From NCBI GenBank assembly GCA_903889605.1, contig CAISYK010000699.1, forward strand, positions 1 through 21,278: a DNA stretch of 21,278 nt. The letters are read 5' to 3'. Within the stretch, counting starts at the first letter, position 1. Every line of letters begins with the position of its first letter. The position numbers and the translations under genes were made by a program. This DNA comes from an uncultured Bacteroidota bacterium (lineage in GTDB: Bacteria; Bacteroidota; Bacteroidia; 2-12-FULL-35-15). The notes under the pieces are model-generated. The model did not search any database. It saw only the letters and a program-made list of their open reading frames with translations, and was not told the DNA's origin. This document shows positions 1 to 7,495 of the stretch, in pieces.

Positions 1-2865
1 CAGATCTTTTTGTTCAACTAATAAATCTTTTTGTTCAACCACTTCGGCAGTTCTTTCCTTCACAAGTTGCTCAAGCAGTTCTTTTTCTTTTCTTAACGAT
101 GCCGTACGCCACCTAAAAAATAAGCCGAAAACAGAAAACACTGCCAGCAAATAACTTAAATACATCCACCAGGTACGATACCAGGGCGGTAAAACTTTAA
201 AAGTGTATAATACAGGTTCACTCCAGATGCCGTCAGGACTGCAGGCTTTAAGTTTAAAAGTGTAAGAGCCTTCATATATGTTGCCGAACGAGGCTGAAGT
301 TTTATCTGCGATCGGACTCCAATCATTATCATATCCCTGTAAGAAAAACTGGTAACGAACGAGCTGTGGTTTTCCTGGTTCGATGGCTGCAAAATCAAAT
401 GTGATATTGTTGTTTTTGAACGGCAGCACAAGATTCACAGGCAACGGATAAAAGCGGGCAATGCTGTCAAATTTAATATCACCGAATTTTTTATGCATTG
501 AAGCACGCTGGTCTGAGTTTAATGGATGCCCAAAGTCAACAACCTCTTCATTCAAAACGGCAAGCGAATCTTCTGTACTTAGCCCTTCAAGTGATCCCAA
601 ATTTTGAAAATCTTCAGCAGCAAATTTATCAGTGCCGGCCTTCAATGTTTTTTTTGATTGCAGATTATACCATGTTACAGGTTCACCTTGTACTTTGAGT
701 GATTGTAAGACCACTTCAGGGGCCGCGGCAGTCTTATGTATTGCTTTATAATCAAACCGAATAAGTTTATCGCTTGTGCCTGCCCATATTATTCCTTTTT
801 TATCAATATACAAAGCGCCGGTGTTTACATCTTTTATTGGGTAACCATTACTGCTGTTGAAATTCTCAAATTTCACGGAGCTTGCTTCTGATGAAATAGA
901 ATTGAGTTTTAATCCTGACAAGCCGGAGTTTGTTCCGCACCATAATATTCTATTCAATGTATCCTCAGCAATTGCATACACTACATCATTAGCAAGCCCT
1001 TGAGCTGTAGTGAAATTAATAAAGGATTTCCCGTCATATTTACTAACACCGCCTCCAAAAGTGCCAAACCATAGATTTCCGGCTTTATCTGCAATACTGC
1101 TTAAAACACTGTTATTGGCCAAGCCTTGGGCGGTTGTATAATTAGTAAATGACTTGCCATCAAATTTACTCACTCCGTTGCCGTTAGTACCGAACCAGAT
1201 ATTGCCGTTTTTATCTTCTGCCATGCATTTAATAATATTATTCGGCAAGCCCTGGGAAGTGGTATAATTTGAAAAAGACCTGCCGTCATATTTAAACACG
1301 CCATTGCCATACATGCCGATCCAAAAATTCCCTTTGCTGTCCTGGATCATGCTTAAAACACCTTTATTCAGCAATCCTTTAACCATAGTATAGCTTGTTA
1401 AACTTTTTTCATCGAATTGACTTGCTCCGAATGCGCTTCCGAACCAAAGATTTCCATTTTTATCTTTGATGATGCACCTAACATTTGATGTTATATATTT
1501 TACAATAGTACCCGAAAAGGTTTTTCCATTATATTTACTAAGTCCAGCGCTGGAACCAAGCCAAATATTGCCGGTTTTATCTTCAGCAATATTCCACACA
1601 GTACCGGCAATCAAACCTTCTCCTGTTGAAAAGCCGGTTAATGATTTTCCATCATATTTAAACAGCCCGTAACCGGCGGTACAAAACCACAGGTTTCCTG
1701 TTTTATCTTCAACTATGCTGTAAACGAGACTATTTTCCAGCCCGACGACATTAGTAATATTAATAAATGATTTCGCTGCAGGATCGTATTTTCTGAGTCC
1801 TCCGCCGGTAGCAAACCAAATATTCCCTTCTCTGTCTTCTTTGATGAAGTGCACATACATAGCGGCCAGGTTAGTCTGTCCAAAAAAATAATTAGTAAAT
1901 AATTTATCTCCATCTTTGTTTTTATTTTCAGGATTGTATTTGCTTGCCCCAGATCCTGTGCCTAACCATATATTTCCGTATTTATCTTCAATAATGCTGG
2001 TAACTCTATTGTCCGGCAAACCCTCTTCTGTTGTATAATTGACAAAAGATTTACCATCATATTTACTTGCTCCCCCCAAAGTGCCGAACCATAAATTCCC
2101 TTGTTTATCCTCTGCAATACTCAATACATGATTATTTAACACACCATGCGGCATTGTAATATTTGTAAATTCATTTTCTTCCAACCGGTTAATATTTACA
2201 TTATTATATTTACTCACACCGTTGGTTGTGCCAAACCAAATGTTTCCCTTTTTATCTTCAAGGGTGCTAAATATTGTATTACTTGCCATGCCTTGTTTTA
2301 CAGTATAACTCTTAAAAGATTTGCCGTCGTATTTACTGGCTCCATTGCCGTTAGTTCCAAACCATAAATTCCCGGTTCTGTCTTCACAAATACATTTAAT
2401 AACAGCGCCTGCCAGCCCCTGGCTTATATTGAAATTGGTAAATGATTTACCATCATATCGGCTTACTCCGCCTCCAGAAGTGCCGAACCAAAGATTTCCT
2501 TTTCTATCAGTAAACCCGCAGGAAACAGTACTAAGCGCTAAGCCTTGTTCGGTGCTGTAATGCTGCATATACGGTGTCCCATCTGCATCTCCTGCCGATA
2601 ATTTGCGTTCAAAAGGCGGATTAACTGATACTATTTTAGGCCCATCAAATGTTGGGATAGAATAATTACGGCTTCCTTTTGAGGGGATGTCAATAACAAG
2701 AGGTTTTGGACAAGTGTCCAGTTGTGTTACAATCGGATGCGAGGCCGCTATTGTGACAGGCGGGCTAAAAGAAATTTGTTTTTTTTGTTCTTCTCGTTTT
2801 TGCGGTTTACTGCATGAGAAAAAAGAGAATGAGAATAAAAAAAATATGATAAAAAATCTATACAT
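1..2865 (-). CDS. Propeller-type transmembrane sensor, probably SpoIIE phosphatase output (partial, C-terminus outside window)
   Basis: This reading frame is open from an ATG at 2865 to the left edge (955 codons, no stop), so the C-terminus is missing. The N-terminus (MYRFF..., then Phe/Ile/Leu, then SFFSC with Cys18) looks like a lipoprotein signal, although the lipobox is weak. I count 14 blades carrying the G-N-L/I-W-F-G-T...G-x-S-K-Y-D signature between about residues 100 and 705, enough for two seven-bladed propellers. A Y_Y_Y domain follows (about 830-892; LQGYDNDW, FKLKACSPDGIW), then WYRTWWMY, one membrane helix (about 895-918) and a coiled coil (KERTAEVVEQKDL...). Its paralogue 31 bases upstream is collinear throughout and ends in a SpoIIE phosphatase, so the same output is expected but not seen. 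The short gap suggests co-transcription. Family assignment is firm; ligand unknown. Confidence 0.9.
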   Translation of the reverse strand, partial: MYRFFIIFFLFSFSFFSCSKPQKREEQKKQISFSPPVTIAASHPIVTQLDTCPKPLVIDIPSKGSRNYSIPTFDGPKIVSVNPPFERKLSAGDADGTPYMQHYSTEQGLALSTVSCGFTDRKGNLWFGTSGGGVSRYDGKSFTNFNISQGLAGAVIKCICEDRTGNLWFGTNGNGASKYDGKSFKSYTVKQGMASNTIFSTLEDKKGNIWFGTTNGVSKYNNVNINRLEENEFTNITMPHGVLNNHVLSIAEDKQGNLWFGTLGGASKYDGKSFVNYTTEEGLPDNRVTSIIEDKYGNIWLGTGSGASKYNPENKNKDGDKLFTNYFFGQTNLAAMYVHFIKEDREGNIWFATGGGLRKYDPAAKSFINITNVVGLENSLVYSIVEDKTGNLWFCTAGYGLFKYDGKSLTGFSTGEGLIAGTVWNIAEDKTGNIWLGSSAGLSKYNGKTFSGTIVKYITSNVRCIIKDKNGNLWFGSAFGASQFDEKSLTSYTMVKGLLNKGVLSMIQDSKGNFWIGMYGNGVFKYDGRSFSNYTTSQGLPNNIIKCMAEDKNGNIWFGTNGNGVSKFDGKSFTNYTTAQGLANNSVLSSIADKAGNLWFGTFGGGVSKYDGKSFINFTTAQGLANDVVYAIAEDTLNRILWCGTNSGLSGLKLNSISSEASSVKFENFNSSNGYPIKDVNTGALYIDKKGIIWAGTSDKLIRFDYKAIHKTAAAPEVVLQSLKVQGEPVTWYNLQSKKTLKAGTDKFAAEDFQNLGSLEGLSTEDSLAVLNEEVVDFGHPLNSDQRASMHKKFGDIKFDSIARFYPLPVNLVLPFKNNNITFDFAAIEPGKPQLVRYQFFLQGYDNDWSPIADKTSASFGNIYEGSYTFKLKACSPDGIWSEPVLYTFKVLPPWYRTWWMYLSYLLAVFSVFGLFFRWRTASLRKEKELLEQLVKERTAEVVEQKDLLVEQKDL
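4..39 (-). repeat. 21-bp tandem repeat coding a coiled-coil heptad
   Basis: The 15-base unit atctttttgttcaac occurs at 4-18 and again at 25-39, a period of 21 bases. On the minus strand it encodes two consecutive copies of the heptad VEQKDLL, directly after the membrane helix of the partial sensor. The paralogue at the equivalent place (about 3770-3790) has a single VEQKEMI unit followed by EEKQKEI, so the linker between membrane and output has grown or diverged by whole heptads. More copies may lie beyond the edge. Confidence 0.7.
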
Positions 2866-2896
2866 GGTTTTGATTTGTAAATTAGCCGCCATTTTA

Positions 2897-5800
2897 TTAT
2901 TCATGACCTATCCGCATACCAACAATAAGTATATCATCTACCTGCTCTAAACTGCCCTTCCATTTTCCAATAGCTTCGGCAAGTATTTGTTTTTGCTCTT
3001 CCATTGGTTTTTTATGAATTGAAATCAGCAGCTCTTCCAATTGTTTGTATTTGAATTTTTTTCCTTTGGGGCCTCCGAACTGGTCGGCATAACCATCTGT
3101 ATAAAAATAAATAACATCGCCAGGTTTTGTGTCAAGTGAATAATTTGTAAAAGAAGTATCTTTTTCACCTTTTCCAATAGGCATTTTATCAGCAAGTAAG
3201 TTTATAACAACATTATCTCTTACAATTACAGGAGCGTTATTTGCAGCTGCGTAGGAAATGGCCATTTGTTCATTAGTCAATGGTTCATTTACTAATGACA
3301 AATTATTAGTGATGCTTGACTCTTCCTTTTTTTTATTTTCAAAACAAATTAAAATGCCGTCCATTCCATCCTGCCCGCCGTCTTGTGAAACGCTTTCTAC
3401 TAATCGTTGGCGTACATGATTTAAAATTTCATTGGGTTGTTTTATATGTTTTTCTGTAATTGCTTCGTTCAAAAATGAAATATTCAGTAAACTCATAAAT
3501 GCCCCCGGCACGCCATGACCAGTAGAATCACAAACGGCGAGATAAAATCGATTTGGTTTTTTTTTACTCTCAACTATTAACTCATTACTCTCAAGTAAGG
3601 ATGCCGCCCAATAAAAATCACCGCTGACAATATCTTTCGGCTGAAATAAAATAAAATGTTCTTTTAAATTTTGCTTTAATAATTTATCGTTTGCAAGAAG
3701 TGTAAATTGAATTCGTTTAGCATAATTGATTGAATCAACAATTTCTTTTTGTTTTTCTTCGATCATTTCTTTTTGCTCTACCACTTCGGCGGTTCTTTCT
3801 TTTACGGTATGCTCCAGCAATTCTTTTTCTTTTCTTAAAGATGCCGTACGCCACCTGAAAAATAAGCCTATAATAGATAATATAAAAAGCAGATACGCTA
3901 TATACATCCACCATGTGCGGTACCAAGGCGGTAAAACTTTAAAAGTGAATAATACAGGCTCGCTCCAAATTCCGTCAGGACTGCAGGCTTTCAATTTAAA
4001 AGTATATTTGCCTTCATAAATATTGCCGAACGTAACGGTGGATTTATCAGTTAATGGACACCAGTCATTTTCATAGCCTTCTAAAAAATACTGGTAACGG
4101 ACAAGGGCTGGTCTTGTTGTTTCAATGGCTGCAAAATCAAATGTAATTTTGTTGTGTTTAAAAGGAAGAATAAGGTTTTCGGGCACAGGGTAAAAACGAG
4201 TGATGCTGTCAAATTTTATATCACTGAATTTTTTGCGTATTTCCTCCCGCTGGACTTCAGTTAAGAGGTGGCTGTTGTTTATTATTTCTTCATTCAGGAT
4301 AGCAAGAGAATCAGATTCGCTGATTTCATTTTCATTAAATTCTCTGGATTTCAGGTTATACCAGGTGATATTTTCCCCTTGTATTTTCACCGCTTGTATA
4401 AATACTGCCGGAGGATCCAAATTTTTATGAATGCTGCTGTAATCAAACCGCACTAGCTTATCGCTTGTCCCTGCCCATATTATACCTTTTTTATCTAAAA
4501 ACAAAGCGCTGGTATTAACATCTTTTATTGGATAACCTGTTTTATTATTAAAGTTTTCAAATTTAGGTACATTTGCTCCTGATGATATAGAGTTTAGGTT
4601 TAGCCCTGACAATCCTAAGTTTGTCCCGAACCAGATTGTATTGTTCAGCGTGTCCTCCGTAACAGCATAGACAGCATCATCAGCTAAACCTTGGGCAGTA
4701 GTGTAAATGGTGAATGGTTTAGCTCCTATCCTGTCCTTAGCTAATGGGTCATATCTGCATACTCCACCGCCGGCAGTGCCAAACCAAATCACACCTGTTT
4801 TATCTTCCAAGATACTGTAGATAGTATTATCCGAAAGCCCTTGCTCCTTGGAATAATTTGAAAAAGAAGGATTTCCTCCTTTATCGGAAGGGGTATATTT
4901 ACTTAAACCGTTTCCATTTGTTCCAAACCAAATATTCCCTTTTCTATCTTCCTTGATGCACTTAACAGTATTGCCGGCAAGTCCATTGTTAGAACTAAAA
5001 TTTGTAAATGATCTAACAATCTTTCCATTTATTTTTTTCAGATCCTGAAGATTTTCGGCAAATATTTTTTTTCCTTTTTCAAGTGCCTCAACCCTGTTGC
5101 CGTCGTATTTACTAACACCGCCGCCATAAGTACCAAACCACAGATTTCCCTTTTTATCTTCTGCGATACTCAATACAGTATTGTTGGAGAGCCCTTGTGC
5201 CGCAGTATAATTGGTATATTCTTTCCCGTCAAATTTGGTCACGCCATAATCGCTGCCGAACCAAATGTATCCCAATTTATCTTCCATTATACATCTAACA
5301 GTCGACATTATCTTCGTGCATCGATAATTCGTAAATGATTTTCTGTCATATTTACTTATTCCATTACTTGTAGCAAACCAAATATTTCCTTTTTTATCTT
5401 CCATTGTGCTCCAAACCTTATTGTTTACAAGTCTCTGATCCATAGTGAAACTAGTAAAGGAACTGCCATCGTATTTATTAAGCCCCCCCTTTGAATTACT
5501 AATCCAAAGACTTCCTGTTTTGTCTTCGGTGATGCTTAAAACAGCATTCACGCTGCTTCCTATTTTATCATCATTGGTATCTATAATATTATGACTTGAC
5601 AAGCCTTGAGTTGTATTGAAATTTGTAAACGGTTCAGCAGCTATCCCTTTTTTCAAAGAATTATTATACCTGCAGACACCAGCCCCTGTCCCAAACCAGA
5701 TATTTCCTGCTAGATCTTCAATAATTGTCATAACAGCATTGTCCGGCATCCCTTGAACTGTTGTATAATAGGTAATTGATTTTGATCCATCAATCGCTTT

Positions 5801-6769
5801 TACATTTGGGTTGAATTTACCTACCCCGAAACCATTTGTGCCGAACCAAATATTTCCAACTTTATCTTCGAAGATGGTCAAAATGTTATTACTGATGAGT
5901 CCGTCAGCAGTTGTAAGATTTGTAAAACAGTTAATGCGTACAGTCAATTTTATACTCGGGTTATATCTACTTATTCCCTTATCCGTGGCGAACCAAAGAT
6001 TTCCTTTTTTATCGGTAATACTTGCCGTAACCTTATTACTCACTAATCCTTGGGAAGCAGTATAGTTGATAAAGAACTTTTCGTCAAATTCTTTTTTTCT
6101 TTGCGGGTCATATTTACTTATTCCTCCATCGGTAGAAAACCATAGATTTCCATTATTATCGTCAGTTATGCTAACCACCCGGTTATTTATCAGTCCTTGC
6201 TTTGTTGTATAATTAGTAAAAGATTTACCATCATATTTACTAACGCCGCCTCCGTTGGTACCGAACCACATATTCCCAAATTTATCTTCGAAGATGCATT
6301 TAATAACATTATTTGCCAATCCCTGGGCCGCAGTGAAATTTGTAAAAGATTTCCCATCGTATCTGCTCACTCCGCCACCCATTGTTCCAAACCATAAATT
6401 TCCTATTTTGTCTTTATAGCCGCAGGAAACTGTGCTTAATGCCAAACCTTGTTCTGTATCGAAGTGCTGCATATACGTATAACCTCCGGCTTCACCTGCC
6501 AATAATGGATGCATTTCTGGTGAAGAAATTGAAATCATTTGACTGCCAAAACTGGTTGGTATTGTACAATTACGGATTCCTTTCAATGGTAAAACCATAA
6601 CAAGCGGTTTTGGACATGTGTCAAGCAGAGTTATTTGGGATTGTGAGGAACTTGTCGTTATCGGCGGTTTGAAAGAAATTAGTCTCCTGCCGTTTTCGTC
6701 TTTTTTTTGTTTAACACAAGAGAATAAAGAAGAAATTATTATTAATGGCAGAAGAATAAACCGATACAT
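2897..6769 (-). CDS. Lipoprotein-like 14-blade propeller / Y_Y_Y sensor with SpoIIE (PP2C) phosphatase output
   Basis: This complete 1,290-residue protein probably senses an extracytoplasmic signal and controls a cytoplasmic serine/threonine phosphatase. The N-terminus (MYRFILLPLIIISSLFSC) gives a lipoprotein signal with Cys18. Fourteen propeller blades (GNLWFGT...GGGVSKYDGKSF type) fill about residues 105-775. A Y_Y_Y domain follows (about 885-948; YFLEGYENDW, KACSPDGIW), then one membrane helix after WYRTWWMY (about 955-977), a coiled coil, and a SpoIIE domain (about 1045-1288). The phosphatase motifs are intact: SGDFYW (Asp1051), CDSTGHGVPGAF (Asp1081), YTDGY (Asp1225) and QVDDILIV (Asp1278/Asp1279), so activity is expected. 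In the more familiar hybrid two-component systems of Bacteroidota this sensor type drives a histidine kinase. SpoIIE phosphatases usually act on anti-anti-sigma (STAS) proteins; none is nearby. It is first in a tandem pair with the gene ending at the left edge. Confidence 0.95.
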   Translation of the reverse strand: MYRFILLPLIIISSLFSCVKQKKDENGRRLISFKPPITTSSSQSQITLLDTCPKPLVMVLPLKGIRNCTIPTSFGSQMISISSPEMHPLLAGEAGGYTYMQHFDTEQGLALSTVSCGYKDKIGNLWFGTMGGGVSRYDGKSFTNFTAAQGLANNVIKCIFEDKFGNMWFGTNGGGVSKYDGKSFTNYTTKQGLINNRVVSITDDNNGNLWFSTDGGISKYDPQRKKEFDEKFFINYTASQGLVSNKVTASITDKKGNLWFATDKGISRYNPSIKLTVRINCFTNLTTADGLISNNILTIFEDKVGNIWFGTNGFGVGKFNPNVKAIDGSKSITYYTTVQGMPDNAVMTIIEDLAGNIWFGTGAGVCRYNNSLKKGIAAEPFTNFNTTQGLSSHNIIDTNDDKIGSSVNAVLSITEDKTGSLWISNSKGGLNKYDGSSFTSFTMDQRLVNNKVWSTMEDKKGNIWFATSNGISKYDRKSFTNYRCTKIMSTVRCIMEDKLGYIWFGSDYGVTKFDGKEYTNYTAAQGLSNNTVLSIAEDKKGNLWFGTYGGGVSKYDGNRVEALEKGKKIFAENLQDLKKINGKIVRSFTNFSSNNGLAGNTVKCIKEDRKGNIWFGTNGNGLSKYTPSDKGGNPSFSNYSKEQGLSDNTIYSILEDKTGVIWFGTAGGGVCRYDPLAKDRIGAKPFTIYTTAQGLADDAVYAVTEDTLNNTIWFGTNLGLSGLNLNSISSGANVPKFENFNNKTGYPIKDVNTSALFLDKKGIIWAGTSDKLVRFDYSSIHKNLDPPAVFIQAVKIQGENITWYNLKSREFNENEISESDSLAILNEEIINNSHLLTEVQREEIRKKFSDIKFDSITRFYPVPENLILPFKHNKITFDFAAIETTRPALVRYQYFLEGYENDWCPLTDKSTVTFGNIYEGKYTFKLKACSPDGIWSEPVLFTFKVLPPWYRTWWMYIAYLLFILSIIGLFFRWRTASLRKEKELLEHTVKERTAEVVEQKEMIEEKQKEIVDSINYAKRIQFTLLANDKLLKQNLKEHFILFQPKDIVSGDFYWAASLLESNELIVESKKKPNRFYLAVCDSTGHGVPGAFMSLLNISFLNEAITEKHIKQPNEILNHVRQRLVESVSQDGGQDGMDGILICFENKKKEESSITNNLSLVNEPLTNEQMAISYAAANNAPVIVRDNVVINLLADKMPIGKGEKDTSFTNYSLDTKPGDVIYFYTDGYADQFGGPKGKKFKYKQLEELLISIHKKPMEEQKQILAEAIGKWKGSLEQVDDILIVGMRIGHE

Positions 6770-6941
6770 AAATTAATATTTTAGTATTCCGCAGCCATTC
6801 GGCTAATGTTAGGAATAAACTCGTTACAGGTAAAAATTATTGATAAATGCGGAGAAAACGTAAGTTTAATTATACAAACAAGATTACTTTAGTCAGCAAA
6901 ATAACAGCCCTACAAGTAAATTATTATTTAAAAAGCTTTAA

Positions 6942-7349
6942 TTAAAAATTACGATGTTCAGTAACGTATTTGGTCACATAGTCAACAATTTCTTTAGTAT
7001 CAGTTCCGGGAGGGAATAATTTGCCTACACCTTTTTCATTAAGCGTTTCCATGTCTTTCGTAGGAATAATGCCCCCGCCAGTAAGCAATACATCATCCAG
7101 CCCTTTTTCTTTCATAAGCGAAATTATTTTTGGGAAAACTGTATTATGCGCACCTGAAAGTATGCTTACCCCTATTACATCCACATCTTCCTGCAAGGCT
7201 GCATTTACAACCATTTCAGGGGTTTGGCGAAGTCCTGTGTAAATCACTTCCATTCCGGCGTCTCGTAAAAACGAGGCAATTACTTTTGCACCACGGTCGT
7301 GGCCGTCAAGTCCTACTTTTGCAATTAAAACTCTTATGGGTCGGTTCAT
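6942..7349 (-). CDS. Stand-alone cobalamin (B12)-binding domain protein, methylmalonyl-CoA mutase small-subunit type
   Basis: This 135-residue protein is a single Rossmann-like B12-binding domain of the methylmalonyl-CoA mutase C-terminal type. The hallmark DxHxxG is present as D15-G-H17-D-R-G20, where His17 would be the lower axial cobalt ligand. The second motif S62-I-L64 and the glycine-rich G91-G-G93 loop are also present. The length (about 130-140) matches separately encoded small subunits of mutases that split the catalytic and B12 domains. Its usual partner is the TIM-barrel mutase subunit, which is not in this window. AAGGAG lies about 17 bases before the ATG, rather far for a Shine-Dalgarno site. 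A strong promoter match is found upstream (7451-7480), so it is probably transcribed separately from the kinase gene. Whether it serves a mutase in trans or another B12 enzyme cannot be told here. Confidence 0.93.
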   Translation of the reverse strand: MNRPIRVLIAKVGLDGHDRGAKVIASFLRDAGMEVIYTGLRQTPEMVVNAALQEDVDVIGVSILSGAHNTVFPKIISLMKEKGLDDVLLTGGGIIPTKDMETLNEKGVGKLFPPGTDTKEIVDYVTKYVTEHRNF

Positions 7350-7450
7350 AATAAAATATTTTTTTTCTCCTTAGAAGAATAGATTTGTCGATTTTTAATA
7401 TAAAATTCAGCAGATATGCAAATCAACAATAAATTTTTAAGTTCGGGTCA

Positions 7451-7480
7451 CGAATATACGAAAACAAATGTTTGAAGCAA
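7451..7480 (-). promoter_or_regulatory. Bacteroidota-type promoter for the B12-binding protein gene
   Basis: On the minus strand the sequence reads TTG (7480-7478), exactly 19 bases, then TATATTCG (7458-7451). This matches the Bacteroidota primary-sigma consensus TTG-N19-TAnnTTTG with one mismatch. Transcription would start near 7444, leaving a leader of roughly 95 bases before the ATG at 7349. The site lies just after the stop codon of the kinase gene at 7496. Confidence 0.6.
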
Positions 7481-7495
7481 TTGGCAAGGTATTGA

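Noticed and set aside
2146..2560. Plus-strand open frames antisense to the propeller genes, also seen at 5811-6600
   Set aside because: They are shadows of the repetitive minus-strand propeller coding sequence. They show the same periodic pattern and have no recognisable domain.
3735..3926. Basic 63-residue minus-strand frame overlapping the membrane/coiled-coil region of the complete sensor
   Set aside because: It lies wholly inside the sensor gene in another frame. Its Lys/Arg richness follows from the AAA/AGA-rich coiled-coil codons.
5483..5489. Seven-C run in the complete propeller gene as a possible slippage site
   Set aside because: It is shorter than the nine-base run in the kinase gene and encodes an ordinary GG of a blade motif; too weak to list as a switch.
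900..6500. Regularly spaced similar short sequences that could be mistaken for a repeat array or CRISPR
   Set aside because: The spacing follows protein blades of about 45-55 codons, copies are only similar, and they lie in one continuous reading frame with WFGT/KYDGKSF motifs.
6770..6941. A promoter for the tandem sensor pair
   Set aside because: Partial -7 matches (for example TACGTTTT on the minus strand) exist, but none has a TTG box at the proper spacing, so no site is called. The region shows nothing else recognisable.
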